From NCBI RefSeq assembly GCF_000429145.1, contig NZ_AUBH01000001.1, positions 496,001-560,000 of the forward strand: 64,000 nucleotides of DNA, read 5' to 3'. The notes below the pieces were generated by a model, which searched no databases, had not been told where the DNA came from, and saw only the letters and a list, made by a program, of their open reading frames with translations. The position numbers and the translations under genes are program-made. Of this stretch, positions 33,349 through 43,464 are shown piece after piece. Position 1 is the first letter of the stretch, and each line of letters opens with the position of its first letter. Origin of the DNA: Aestuariibacter salexigens DSM 15300. Its GTDB lineage: Bacteria > Pseudomonadota > Gammaproteobacteria > Enterobacterales > Alteromonadaceae.

Positions 33349-35388
33349 ATGAAGCAATTGTTAAGACTGTCGCTGGTCGGCGTAGTAGTCACCACCTGTT
33401 TTTCAGTTCAGGCTGTCAAAACCACTGAAAGTGCCGAGTCTTTACCAGTACTTGAGCAGGAAGCACAACATTCCATAGCCGCCAAGCGAGTCTCAGCATT
33501 ATTCACCCGCGCACACTATAAAGATATCGACCTTGATGACGAGCTATCATCCAAGGTTTATGAACGCTTCCTGCGTTCGCTCGATATGAACCGCAATATT
33601 TTTACACAAGCCGATGTTAGTGGCTTCGAGAAATATCGCGATGCGTTTGATGACGCACTGCAGCGCGGTAATATGCAAATTGCTTACGACATGTACCAGC
33701 TCAACCTACAGCGGCGTATCGAACGCTACGAGTACGCACTTTCTCTATTAGATAAACCGTTCGATTTCGAGAAGAAGGGCGATGCGTTCCATTATGACCG
33801 CAAAGACGCTGAGTGGCCTGCCAGTCAACGTGAACTCGATGAGTTATGGCGTCAGCGCGTGAAATATGACGCATTGAATCTCGACTTGGCTGATAAAACG
33901 CCAGAAGAGATAAAAGAGCTACTTACTAAGCGATACGAGCGTGCCATAAAACGGCTGACCCAAACGAAAAGCGAAGATGTTTTCCAGGCTGCGATGAATG
34001 CGTTTGCTGCCAGTATTGAAGCACATACTCGCTATTTATCTCCGCGCAATTCCGACCGCTTCCAAATGGATATGAACCTGTCGTTCGAAGGCATTGGTGC
34101 CGTGTTGCAGAGTGAAGACGATTACACCGTGATCCGCAGTATCGTTCCAGGCGGTCCGGCTGATTTGTCAAATCAGATAAAACCAGAAGATAAGATCATC
34201 GGTGTCGCACAGGATGACGAAGAGTTCGTTGATGTGATTGGCTGGCGTTTAGATGAAGTGGTCGAGCTTATCAAAGGGCCTAAGGGCAGTGTGGTGCGGT
34301 TGCAGGTGAAAAAAGGTTCATCCAAAGCAACAACGCCGAGCATTGTGAGTCTCACCCGCGACAAAATTAAGCTTGAAGACAGGGCGGCCAAGTCAAAGGT
34401 TTATCAACCTGAAACGGGCGAGATGCAAGGCCAGAACATCGGTGTGATCACCATACCTTCTTTCTACAACGACTTACATAAAGACGTTAAGAAAGAGATC
34501 ACTGCGCTGACCGAACAAAATGTTGATGGCATCATCGTCGATTTACGCGGCAACGGCGGCGGCTCACTGACTGAGGCAACGTTGCTCACCGGTTTGTTTA
34601 TCGACAAGGGGCCTGTTGTCCAGATCCGTGATGGCGCGGGTCGTATAACGGTCAATCGCGACACTGACGGCATGGTCTTTTACGATGGACCGTTAACGGT
34701 ATTGGTGGATCGCTACAGTGCCTCTGCGTCAGAAATCTTCGCTGCAGCCATGCAGGATTATGGCAGAGCGCTTATTGTAGGTGAACAGACCTTCGGTAAA
34801 GGAACCGTGCAGCAGCATCGTGGCTTGGGACGTATTTATGACCTCTACGATAATCCGCTTGGTGCTGTGCAATTTACTATCGCTAAGTTCTATCGCATCA
34901 ACGGCGGCAGTACTCAGCATCAGGGCGTTATTCCGGACATCAAGTTCCCATCAGCCATTGATCCTGAAGAGTGGGGTGAGAGTCAGGAAGAAAACGCATT
35001 GCCTTGGGACAGTATCCGACGCGCTAATTATGCGACATTCGGTGAAACCGAAAGCACTGTGATGAATATCGCTGAGCATCACAAGAGTAGAATCAAAGCC
35101 GATCCTGAGTTCGCGTACATCTACACTGACATTGAAGAATATAAAGAGCGTAAAGATCGCAAAACGATATCGCTGGTCAAGTCCGAGCGTCTGGCAGAAA
35201 AGCAGGAGGCTGAAGATAAGCAGCTGAAGCGTGCGAATGAAAGATTACAGCGGATGGGCAAAGAAACGGTCGCAAGTTTGGAAGATTTACCAGATGAATT
35301 TGAAGAGCTGGACCCGTTCCTGGATGAAGCAGCGAAAATAACGCTGGATGTTATTCAATCGGGCAAATATGCACTTTCATCTAAATGA
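33349..35388 (+). CDS. prc: Tail-specific protease Prc (Tsp), S41A family
   Basis: This periplasmic carboxy-terminal processing protease degrades proteins with nonpolar C-termini and trims cell-wall enzymes. A signal peptide is present (MKQLLRLSLVGVVVTTCFSV, cleavage after VQA). A PDZ domain lies at about 240-330 (FEGIGAVLQSEDDYTVIRSI). The catalytic dyad is Ser459 in RYSASASEIF and Lys484 in TFGKGTVQQ, spaced 25 residues as in E. coli Tsp. Length (679) matches. The C-terminal part is the usual helical DUF3340-type region. It lies in the msrC-proQ-prc transcript and has a terminator after it. Confidence 0.95.
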   Translation: MKQLLRLSLVGVVVTTCFSVQAVKTTESAESLPVLEQEAQHSIAAKRVSALFTRAHYKDIDLDDELSSKVYERFLRSLDMNRNIFTQADVSGFEKYRDAFDDALQRGNMQIAYDMYQLNLQRRIERYEYALSLLDKPFDFEKKGDAFHYDRKDAEWPASQRELDELWRQRVKYDALNLDLADKTPEEIKELLTKRYERAIKRLTQTKSEDVFQAAMNAFAASIEAHTRYLSPRNSDRFQMDMNLSFEGIGAVLQSEDDYTVIRSIVPGGPADLSNQIKPEDKIIGVAQDDEEFVDVIGWRLDEVVELIKGPKGSVVRLQVKKGSSKATTPSIVSLTRDKIKLEDRAAKSKVYQPETGEMQGQNIGVITIPSFYNDLHKDVKKEITALTEQNVDGIIVDLRGNGGGSLTEATLLTGLFIDKGPVVQIRDGAGRITVNRDTDGMVFYDGPLTVLVDRYSASASEIFAAAMQDYGRALIVGEQTFGKGTVQQHRGLGRIYDLYDNPLGAVQFTIAKFYRINGGSTQHQGVIPDIKFPSAIDPEEWGESQEENALPWDSIRRANYATFGETESTVMNIAEHHKSRIKADPEFAYIYTDIEEYKERKDRKTISLVKSERLAEKQEAEDKQLKRANERLQRMGKETVASLEDLPDEFEELDPFLDEAAKITLDVIQSGKYALSSK

Positions 35389-35408
35389 TCGGCAGATTTA
35401 ACCAACAA

Positions 35409-35431
35409 GGGGCTACACTTAGCCCCTTTTT
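35409..35431 (+). terminator. Intrinsic terminator after prc
   Basis: GGGGCT (35409-35414), ACACTT loop, AGCCCC (35421-35426) is followed by five T. Confidence 0.92.
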
Positions 35432-35503
35432 CATGTGAACATCACCATCCCGTAAAGGCATTAGCCGTATTTTACAAAGATAACAATAACAACAGAGGCA
35501 ACC

Positions 35504-36841
35504 ATGAGTGCTCGCGGAGAGTTTTCTTCTAAATTAGGTTTTATCCTTGCTGCAGCAGGCAGTGCGGTTGGACTAGGTAACATCTGGGGCTTCCCTACAC
35601 AGGTCGCCAGTAATGGCGGTGCAGCATTTGTACTGGTGTATATTGTGCTGGCATTTTTGCTGGCCTATCCGGTGTTAATGGCAGAATTGATCATCGGCCG
35701 TGCAAACCGCTCGAATATGGTTGACGCGCTGGGCAAGGTATCTGGCTCCAAAATTGGTCGTTTGACGGGTATATGGGGCGGGATCACCGTTTCCATGATT
35801 CTGGCCTTTTATGCCATTGTGGGCGGCTGGATGATAGCCTTCTTTTTGCAGTCAATTACCGAAGTCATAGGTGCCGACACTGCATCGGCATGGTTAACCG
35901 AATTTTCATTAAGCCGTAACCTTATTCTGTGTGCTGTGTTTATGGCGCTTACCGCATCCATTGTCAGCGGTGGGGTGAGTAATGGCATCGAACGCTGGTC
36001 AGTCAGACTCATGCCCACGCTGATTATCATCATTGTTCTGCTTATCCTGTATGTCAGTTTTCAGGATGGCGCAATTGATGGATGGAAAACCTATCTTCTG
36101 CCCGATTTTTCGAGAGTCTGGCAGCCCGATCTATTGATTAGTGCCATGGGACAGGCGTTCTTTTCGATGTCATTAGGGGTGGGCACCATGCTGGTATATG
36201 GCTCCTATGTGTCTAAATCAGAGAACCTACCAACGCTTGGCGCATCTGTCGCGCTAGTTGATATTGGTGTGGCAATTTTAGCCGGCATGCTGATTATCCC
36301 TGCTATGTACGTGGCGCTAGCCAATGGCGTGGAAATTTTTGCTGCTGACGGCAGCCTTATCGAAGGCGATAGCCTTATCTTTACGGTATTACCTGCACTG
36401 TTTGACAGTATGGCGGGAATCGGTCTGTTTGTCGGTCTGGCGTTCTTTGCACTGATGGTCATTGCAGCACTGACGTCGTCAATCTCGATGCTTGAGGTGC
36501 CTGTCGCATATCTGGTTGAGAGTAAAAATCTTGGCCGTAAACGCTCAGTGTGGATGTTGGCAGCGGGTATTTATGTTGCCAGCGTTACCATCATGCTTAA
36601 CTTCGAGCAATTATTTGGTTTAGTCATTTCTGCAACGACGCAGTACAGTCAGCCTCTGCTTGGTTTAGCGCTTTGTATTTTTGCTGGCTGGGTATGGCGT
36701 CGTGATGCCATTTTGCGGGAACTCAAACACGGTAACGAAGATATTGAAGGTACGCTATTTTGGAAGATCTGGCCCTGGTACATTCGTTTTGTTTGTCCCG
36801 TGATCATTATCTTAATGTTTTACCGTTCAGTGACGGGCTAG
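35504..36841 (+). CDS. Sodium-dependent transporter, NSS (SNF) family
   Basis: This is a 445-residue inner-membrane symporter with about 11-12 helices and the LeuT fold. The first helix carries the family signature GFILAAAGSAVGLGNIWGFP, which holds the sodium and substrate sites. Bacterial members take up amino acids with Na+, and several marine ones handle tryptophan, tyrosine or small amines. An AGAGG site lies before the ATG. The NhaC-type antiporter gene starts 9 bp after the stop, so sodium taken in by this carrier may be pumped out by the neighbour. Substrate not known. Confidence 0.92.
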   Translation: MSARGEFSSKLGFILAAAGSAVGLGNIWGFPTQVASNGGAAFVLVYIVLAFLLAYPVLMAELIIGRANRSNMVDALGKVSGSKIGRLTGIWGGITVSMILAFYAIVGGWMIAFFLQSITEVIGADTASAWLTEFSLSRNLILCAVFMALTASIVSGGVSNGIERWSVRLMPTLIIIIVLLILYVSFQDGAIDGWKTYLLPDFSRVWQPDLLISAMGQAFFSMSLGVGTMLVYGSYVSKSENLPTLGASVALVDIGVAILAGMLIIPAMYVALANGVEIFAADGSLIEGDSLIFTVLPALFDSMAGIGLFVGLAFFALMVIAALTSSISMLEVPVAYLVESKNLGRKRSVWMLAAGIYVASVTIMLNFEQLFGLVISATTQYSQPLLGLALCIFAGWVWRRDAILRELKHGNEDIEGTLFWKIWPWYIRFVCPVIIILMFYRSVTG

Positions 36842-36850
36842 GGAGAGCAC

Positions 36851-38326
36851 ATGTCAGAATCATCTCAAAGCACAATTAAAGAGCCGTCATTACTTGATGC
36901 ACTGATACCTATCGTGATGCTGGTCACAATGATGGCCGCGGCCGTCATTTTGTTTGGCGACAGTTCTTCTTACGGCCCGAACCAGATTGCGCTGCTGTTG
37001 GGAATGGGCGTAACCGCCATTATAGGCATGAAAAATGGCCACACGTGGGACAGCATCGAAAAAGGTATTATTAAAGGGATTTCAATGTCTCTTGGTGCGT
37101 GTCTGATTCTTTTTGCAGTAGGCTCACTGATCGGCACCTGGATGCTGTCTGGCACCGTCCCTATGCTGATTTATTATGGCCTGGAGTTATTAAATCCCAG
37201 CGTATTTTATGCAGCGACCTGTCTGATTTGTGCCATCGTCGCGATGAGCATTGGAAGCTCCTGGACGACTGCAGCCACCATCGGTGTGGCGCTGATGGGC
37301 GTGTCTGAAGGCATGGGCGTATCGACTGCAGTGACGGCCGGCGCGGTGATCTCTGGTGCCTATTTTGGTGACAAAATCTCGCCTCTTTCGGAAACCACGA
37401 ATCTTGCGCCCGCGGTGGCAGGTACAAACCTGTTTGAACATATTCGCTATATGATGTGGACGACGATTCCCAGCATTGTGTTGTCGCTGTTACTGTTTTT
37501 GCTGTTGGGGCTGAATGAGTCAAACGAAGTCAATGCACAGAGCATTGAAGCCATGAAAACGTTGCTGCAGTCAGAGTTTGAACTAGGCGTGCACTTGCTG
37601 GTTCCTCTTGTGGTGCTGCTGGTGCTTGCACTTCGAAAAATGCCTGCATTTCCTGCCGTATCAATCGGCGCGCTGCTTGGTGCGTTATGGGCAATATTAT
37701 TTCAGACCGATGTCGTTAACAGTATGGCCGAAGATGGCGTGTCATCTGCCACTGCGCAATTGATTGTGGTGTGGACGGCACTGTTTGACGGCGTGAGTTT
37801 CTCAACACCCAGTGATAGCTTAAACGACCTGCTAAGCCGAGGCGGTATGTCATCCATGCTGAACACCATTTGGCTGATTGTCTGTGCGATGTCTTTTGGC
37901 GCAGTGCTGGACAAAGTCGGGCTGCTTAATCGCGCCGTAAGTGCCATTCTCAAGGGCGCAAAAAGTGCAGGCGATATGGTACTTCGGACTATTCTTACCT
38001 GTATTGGCATCAACTTGGTCACGGCCGATCAGTACATGGCAATCGTGATGCCGGGACGCATGTACAAAAATGAGTTTGAAAAGCGTGGTTTGGACCAACT
38101 GAACCTGTCCCGCAGCCTGGAAGACGGTGGTACCCTGACGTCACCGCTTATCCCCTGGAATACCTGTGGTGCGTACATGCATGGCGTACTCGCTGTGCAT
38201 CCGTTTGAATATATCTTCTATGCGTTCTTTAACTTAATTAGTCCTGTTCTCGCAGTCATATACGCCTTCCTCGGTATTAAGATCCTGCGATTGCAGCCAC
38301 CACAAGTGGTGACCAAGGCCGACTAA
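36851..38326 (+). CDS. Na+/H+ antiporter, NhaC family
   Basis: This is a 491-residue inner-membrane protein with about 11-12 helices. Family signatures include MSIGSSWTTAATIGVALMGV and ISGAYFGDKISPLSETTNLAP, followed by a second repeat with WNTCGAYMHGVL near the end. NhaC-family proteins exchange Na+ for H+; some relatives exchange organic acids (malate/lactate), so the ion role is likely but not certain. A GGAG site precedes the ATG. The pair with the NSS gene suggests a sodium cycle. pepN follows 18 bp later and may share the transcript. Confidence 0.9.
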   Translation: MSESSQSTIKEPSLLDALIPIVMLVTMMAAAVILFGDSSSYGPNQIALLLGMGVTAIIGMKNGHTWDSIEKGIIKGISMSLGACLILFAVGSLIGTWMLSGTVPMLIYYGLELLNPSVFYAATCLICAIVAMSIGSSWTTAATIGVALMGVSEGMGVSTAVTAGAVISGAYFGDKISPLSETTNLAPAVAGTNLFEHIRYMMWTTIPSIVLSLLLFLLLGLNESNEVNAQSIEAMKTLLQSEFELGVHLLVPLVVLLVLALRKMPAFPAVSIGALLGALWAILFQTDVVNSMAEDGVSSATAQLIVVWTALFDGVSFSTPSDSLNDLLSRGGMSSMLNTIWLIVCAMSFGAVLDKVGLLNRAVSAILKGAKSAGDMVLRTILTCIGINLVTADQYMAIVMPGRMYKNEFEKRGLDQLNLSRSLEDGGTLTSPLIPWNTCGAYMHGVLAVHPFEYIFYAFFNLISPVLAVIYAFLGIKILRLQPPQVVTKAD

Positions 38327-38344
38327 ATATCTATGGAGTTAAGC

Positions 38345-40936
38345 ATGTCTTCACCCCAGATAAAACGACGTTCAGACTACCAACAACCCGACTTCCTGGT
38401 GTCGCATACCCGGTTAATATTCGGGCTGGAACCGAATCAGACAAAGGTTACAGCGATACTGAAAGTACAGCGCAATGGCCAGCACCAGCGTCCGTTGGTG
38501 CTTGACGGTGAAAAGCTGACTTTGCTGTCAGTACAGGTAAATGGCGCAGACGTCGCCTATCGAAATGACGACACGAGTCTGACTATTGATGTCGCCGATG
38601 ATTCGTTTGAAACGACGATAGTGACGCACATTAACCCTGCCGAAAATACTTCACTGGAAGGTCTGTACTTGGCGGCCGATGCATACTGTACGCAATGTGA
38701 AGCAGAGGGCTTCCGTAAAATCACCTATTATCCGGACAGACCGGATGTCATGTCTGAATATACCGTCACAATCATTGCTGACAAATCGCTTCCTCACCTG
38801 TTGTCAAATGGCAATAAGATAGACGAGGGGATGACAGAAGATGGCAAGCACTTTGTTACCTGGCATGACCCATTTAAGAAACCTAGTTATCTGTTTGCAT
38901 TAGTGGCTGGCGATTTTGATGTGTTGACAGACACCTACACAACTGGCAGCGGTCGGAACGTGGACATTGCACTTTTTGTGGATAAGGGAAAAGCACACCT
39001 GGGTGACCATGCCATAGCGTCTTTGAAACGGGCGATGGCCTGGGATGAAAAAGAGTACGGGCTGGAATATGACCTGGATATCTACATGGTTGTCGCGGTA
39101 GATTTCTTTAACATGGGGGCCATGGAGAATAAGGGCCTAAACGTATTCAATTCCAAATTCGTGTTGGCTGACAGCGAGACGGCAACAGATGAAGATTACT
39201 ACAACATAGAATCTGTCATCGCGCACGAATATTTTCACAATTGGACGGGGAATCGTGTGACCTGCAGAGACTGGTTCCAGCTCAGCCTCAAGGAAGGTCT
39301 CACTGTGTTCCGCGATCAGCAATTCAGCGCTGATATGGCCAATCCATTAACGACCCGAATTAAAAACGTCAAAGTCATGCGCGAGCATCAGTTTGCCGAG
39401 GATGCCAGTGCCATGTCACATCCCATCCGCCCGGATGAAGTGGTAGAAATGAATAATTTCTACACAGTGACTGTCTATGACAAGGGCGCTGAAGTTATTC
39501 GCATGTTACACACTATGTTAGGTAGAGATGGATTCCGCCGCGGCATGGATCTCTATTTCGAGAGGCATGACGGACAGGCTGTAACCTGTGATGACTTTGT
39601 TAACGCCATGCAGGACGCCAGCGACATTGACCTGACCATGTTTAAGCGTTGGTATGGTCAATCTGGTACTCCGAAAGTCGTCATCGACGATACCTTTGAT
39701 CCGCAATCTGGCCACTATTCACTCTCACTGATACAGCAAAATTTGCCAACGGCCGATCAGCGAGAGAAATTACCATTACACATCCCGATTGCACTTGAAA
39801 TACTGGACCGGCAGAGTGGGGCGGCGTTGCCTGTTGACGAATCAGGTTCAACGCAGGGAGTACTGCCGCTTGTGACTGAACACCACCGCCATGACGTGCC
39901 TGGTCAGTTTAGCGATAAACCAGTGCCGGTATTACTTGGCGGTTTCTCCGCGCCGGTAAAGATTGATTATCAGTATACTGCGGATGAGCTACTGCATATT
40001 GTAATGCATGCGCAGGACGATTTTTCCCGATGGGATGCCAGTCAGCAGTTTTATAGTCACTGTATTCATCAACGTGCGAACGGCGATAGTGCTGACATGA
40101 CCGGCTTGCTGGTAGACGGTGTGGGCAAAGTCCTTGAACGCTGTGCCGATAACCCGGGCCTGCTTGCAGAAGTGCTGGTATTACCCAGCTTCGAAACACT
40201 CTGTCAGCAAGTTGACCGTGTTGATATAGATAGCCTCTATGCTGCACGCAAGCACGTTAAAGCCACTATCGCTACGTCACTGGCTGATAAAATAAAGGAA
40301 CTACGTGAATTTTCGGCTAATACGCCATATCGGTACAAGCAGCAGCAGGTCACGCAGCGCCGCCTTAACAACGTCATTCTTGACTACCTGGCGTTGACAG
40401 AACATGGTCATACTCAGGTCTTTGAACAATTCGAACTGGCGAATAATATGACCGATAGCCTTGGAGCACTGAAAGCAAGTCAGCAGCTGGATGCTGAAGT
40501 GTTTGATGGCTTGATGGAGACGTTTGAAAAACGCTGGCGTGATGAACCTCTGGTATTGGACAAGTGGTTTGGCTTGCATGCAACCACGCCACGAGACGAT
40601 ATATTGTCCCGGCTAGAGTTACTGCAGGCCCATGCGCAGTTCAGTGCTAACAACCCTAACCGTGTGCGCGCGTTAATTGGGGCATTCGCGTTTTATAACA
40701 CGCCAGGGTTTCATCATGGTTCAGGCAGTGGATACCGTTTTTTGACGGATTACCTGTTACGGTTAGATAAGGTCAATCCTCAGGTTGCATCCCGCTTGCT
40801 GACACCGCTGATACAATGGCAAAAACTGGATGACAACAGACAAGCTAAAATGAAGCATCAGTTAGTCAGATTGCTGGACGAACCTAGCTTAAGCGCTGAT
40901 ATGTATGAAAAAGTGAGTAAGAGTCTGAGTGCCTGA
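38345..40936 (+). CDS. pepN: Aminopeptidase N (M1 family)
   Basis: This cytoplasmic zinc aminopeptidase removes N-terminal residues from peptides. The ATG at 38345 follows GGAG by 6 bp and is preferred to the ATG at 38333, which contains that site. The protein has 863 residues (E. coli 870). The exopeptidase motif is GAMENKGLN. The zinc motif HEYFHNWTGNR provides His294, Glu295 and His298, and Glu317 (LKEGLTVF) is the third ligand; spacing equals E. coli PepN. The C-terminal helical domain (about 540-860) is complete. It is followed 2 bp later by the DUF2835 gene, a pairing seen in many gammaproteobacteria. Confidence 0.96.
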   Translation: MSSPQIKRRSDYQQPDFLVSHTRLIFGLEPNQTKVTAILKVQRNGQHQRPLVLDGEKLTLLSVQVNGADVAYRNDDTSLTIDVADDSFETTIVTHINPAENTSLEGLYLAADAYCTQCEAEGFRKITYYPDRPDVMSEYTVTIIADKSLPHLLSNGNKIDEGMTEDGKHFVTWHDPFKKPSYLFALVAGDFDVLTDTYTTGSGRNVDIALFVDKGKAHLGDHAIASLKRAMAWDEKEYGLEYDLDIYMVVAVDFFNMGAMENKGLNVFNSKFVLADSETATDEDYYNIESVIAHEYFHNWTGNRVTCRDWFQLSLKEGLTVFRDQQFSADMANPLTTRIKNVKVMREHQFAEDASAMSHPIRPDEVVEMNNFYTVTVYDKGAEVIRMLHTMLGRDGFRRGMDLYFERHDGQAVTCDDFVNAMQDASDIDLTMFKRWYGQSGTPKVVIDDTFDPQSGHYSLSLIQQNLPTADQREKLPLHIPIALEILDRQSGAALPVDESGSTQGVLPLVTEHHRHDVPGQFSDKPVPVLLGGFSAPVKIDYQYTADELLHIVMHAQDDFSRWDASQQFYSHCIHQRANGDSADMTGLLVDGVGKVLERCADNPGLLAEVLVLPSFETLCQQVDRVDIDSLYAARKHVKATIATSLADKIKELREFSANTPYRYKQQQVTQRRLNNVILDYLALTEHGHTQVFEQFELANNMTDSLGALKASQQLDAEVFDGLMETFEKRWRDEPLVLDKWFGLHATTPRDDILSRLELLQAHAQFSANNPNRVRALIGAFAFYNTPGFHHGSGSGYRFLTDYLLRLDKVNPQVASRLLTPLIQWQKLDDNRQAKMKHQLVRLLDEPSLSADMYEKVSKSLSA

Positions 40937-40938
40937 GT

Positions 40939-41169
40939 ATGCACAACACCAGAGTGTTTACTTTTTCGTTAGCCTTGTCCTATGCGGAATGCGAAAACCT
41001 GTATCAAACAGGGATAAATTCTGCCGTGATGACCGCCGATAGCGGTGAGCGGGTCCAGGTACCCACTCGAAATTTACGTCCGTTTGTCGGACGGGATGGG
41101 TTAAGAGGGCGATTTCGTTTAATTATTGACGGCAACAATAAAATAAAAAGTTTCGAACGCATGGCATAA
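40939..41169 (+). CDS. DUF2835 family protein
   Basis: This 76-residue cytoplasmic protein with an all-beta look (VFTFSLALSYAECENLYQ, RGRFRLIIDGNNKIKSFERM) matches the short DUF2835 family, usually found right after pepN. The start is 2 bp past the pepN stop, indicating coupling. The sequence QVPTRNLRPFVGRDGLRG is the conserved core. The function of the family is not known to me. Confidence 0.85.
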   Translation: MHNTRVFTFSLALSYAECENLYQTGINSAVMTADSGERVQVPTRNLRPFVGRDGLRGRFRLIIDGNNKIKSFERMA

Positions 41170-41313
41170 CATTCTGCGCCGTGTTTAGTGTTTAAATATG
41201 GAATTTGGGCGAAAATTAACCTGTTGAAAAGAAACAAAAAAACAGTTTGATTTAACTGGTACGATTTGTTCTTGCGATTAGCGCTAAATGATGTAATCAT
41301 TTTGTTAACTATC

Positions 41314-41330
41314 GTCTAAACTGGTCTAAA
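41314..41330 (+). promoter_or_regulatory. Direct repeat GTCTAAA upstream of DUF1302 gene
   Basis: GTCTAAA occurs at 41314-41320 and again at 41324-41330, one helical turn apart, about 40-60 bp before the DUF1302 start. Such spacing is typical of tandem regulator half-sites close to a promoter. The regulator is unknown. Confidence 0.35.
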
Positions 41331-41371
41331 GCACTGCTCAATATTTTTTTGCAGTGAAGGAGAATAAAAAT

Positions 41372-43453
41372 ATGCAACGTGGGCCTACCTCTTTTTCTAA
41401 GTCACCACTCAGTGTAGCGCTCGCCAGTGCGCTGGCGGTTTCAGCGGCAAGCACTCAAGCTGCCAGTTGGAATTTTGGTGACGTGTCTGTCACGCTCGAC
41501 TCAAACTTCACACTCGGCACCAGTATCAGAGTTGAAGATCGCGACTTCAGCCGCATAGGCGCCAGTAATGGCGTGCAGTTTGACTGGTCTGGTTATAACG
41601 CCGCAACGAATGTGATTTATCCGTCTTACGATGTGTGGAATCTCGGTAACGGCGGTTATTCAACCAACGGTGACCTCGGCAACCTGTCCTTTGATAGCGG
41701 CAGTGCATTTTCATCGCAGTTTTCAGGTTTACATGAATTAGACATTAACTACGGTGACTTTGGTTTCTTCGCACGTGGTTTTTACTTTTATGATTTCGAG
41801 CTAAACAATGGCAGTCGTCCCTGGGTTAACCCCATCACCGGACAAGAAGCCGATCCATGTTCATATAAATATGCCCGTCAGGAGCTCTGTGCTGATATCA
41901 GATTGTTAGATGCGTTTGCATACATGGATACCTGGGTTGGCGATATGCCACTTTCTATTCGTGTTGGTGAGCAGGTTGTCAGCTGGGGTGAAAGTACACT
42001 TATTCAGCATGGTATTAATACCACAAACCCTGTTGACGTAACCCGTGCACGTGCACCGGGCGCAGAACTGAAAGAGATATTCATACCGGTTGGTTTGGTA
42101 CAAGCTTCTCTTGGTCTGACTGAGACCGTGAGTCTTTCTGCATATTACCAGTACGACTGGGAAAAGAGTCTGTTACCCGTCGCTGGTAGCTATTTCGCGA
42201 CCAATGACTTTGCCGGCGCTGGCGGTCATTTGAGCAATATACAGCTCGGCTTTGCGGGTAACCCTGATATTGATTTAAATCACTTACTTAGCGAAATGAA
42301 TGCATTGGGTGATGCTCTGCGTAGCGGCGCCAATCCTACTGCGATTTCTGGCGCACTGCTTGCCTATGCAACGAAAGTCGGCGTGCGTCAACCGGGCGAC
42401 TTAGCCGACGAGCAAGCTGACAATCAGGGACAGTATGGTATTAAGGTAGGTTGGTTTGCAGAAGATTTGAATGAAACGGAATTCGGCTTCTATCACATCA
42501 ATTACCACAGCCAGCGTCCTATCATAAATGGTATCGCTTCTGACTTTACCGCAGCAGGTATCGGTGCGGATCTGGCATACCTCGCGTCAAACACCATGAC
42601 TGAGGACAATATCGCTAATCTGAAAACGTTTTCAAAAGCGGTATTTACTTATCCGGAAGACATCAAATTGTACGGTGTGAGCTTTAATACCAATATTGGT
42701 ACCACAGCCTTGCAAGGTGAAGTGGCATACCGTGTAGATGAGCCACTGCAGATGGACGATGTTGAATTGCTCTATGCAGCCATGCCAGAGCAATTGGCAA
42801 AAGCAGGACTGCGTCCTGATCTAGCGGGTATTTCTCAGTACAACAATCTGACTGACCGTCCTGAAGTTGGTCCTGGTGGTATCGTTGACGGTGCACTGTA
42901 TTCAGACACTGTGCAGGCGCAGTTTACCTTGTCACATATCTTCGGTCCGGCGCTGGGTACTGATAACCTCATCCTGTTAGGAGAGGCCGGTATTGTGCGT
43001 ATTCAGGATATGCCTGACCAGTCCGTTATTCGTCTGGAAACACCCGGAACACCGCGTTCAGCATCTCTGCAGCCGATTGTTAATGCAGACGGTACACTCA
43101 ATTTCAGAGAAGGGCTGCATAACGCACTGTCAAACGGTCCTGAAACCAATGAATTTGCATCGCAAAGCGCATGGGGCTACCGCCTCATTGCAGTTGCCGA
43201 CTATAACAACGTGTTTAGCGGCATAAACTTAAGAACACGCGCTGCATTCTCTCACGATGTGAACGGTACAACGCCTAATCCTTTGTTCCTGTTTACAGAA
43301 GATGTTAAATCGGCGTCAATTTCTTTCACGTTCGATTATCTGAGTAAGTGGTCAGCCAGTGCGTCATACAATTCGTTCTGGGGTGGAAACGGTACTGCCA
43401 ACGCACTTGCAGATCGTGACTTCGTTTCTTTCAATATTAAGTATGCAATCTAA
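41372..43453 (+). CDS. DUF1302 family outer-membrane protein
   Basis: This is a 693-residue exported protein predicted to be a beta-barrel. The ATG at 41372 has AAGGAGA 8 bp upstream; the GTG at 41354 is rejected. The signal peptide ends in AASTQA. The mature part begins SWNFGDVSVTLDSNFTLGTSIRV and shows alternating amphipathic strands and many aromatic girdle-like residues. The ending FVSFNIKYAI also fits an outer-membrane barrel. DUF1302 proteins nearly always travel with DUF1329 proteins, as here (adjacent start and stop), and often with an MMPL transporter. The family's cargo is unknown to me; hydrophobic compounds are the usual guess. Confidence 0.85.
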   Translation: MQRGPTSFSKSPLSVALASALAVSAASTQAASWNFGDVSVTLDSNFTLGTSIRVEDRDFSRIGASNGVQFDWSGYNAATNVIYPSYDVWNLGNGGYSTNGDLGNLSFDSGSAFSSQFSGLHELDINYGDFGFFARGFYFYDFELNNGSRPWVNPITGQEADPCSYKYARQELCADIRLLDAFAYMDTWVGDMPLSIRVGEQVVSWGESTLIQHGINTTNPVDVTRARAPGAELKEIFIPVGLVQASLGLTETVSLSAYYQYDWEKSLLPVAGSYFATNDFAGAGGHLSNIQLGFAGNPDIDLNHLLSEMNALGDALRSGANPTAISGALLAYATKVGVRQPGDLADEQADNQGQYGIKVGWFAEDLNETEFGFYHINYHSQRPIINGIASDFTAAGIGADLAYLASNTMTEDNIANLKTFSKAVFTYPEDIKLYGVSFNTNIGTTALQGEVAYRVDEPLQMDDVELLYAAMPEQLAKAGLRPDLAGISQYNNLTDRPEVGPGGIVDGALYSDTVQAQFTLSHIFGPALGTDNLILLGEAGIVRIQDMPDQSVIRLETPGTPRSASLQPIVNADGTLNFREGLHNALSNGPETNEFASQSAWGYRLIAVADYNNVFSGINLRTRAAFSHDVNGTTPNPLFLFTEDVKSASISFTFDYLSKWSASASYNSFWGGNGTANALADRDFVSFNIKYAI

Positions 43454-43464
43454 TGAGAGGTATT

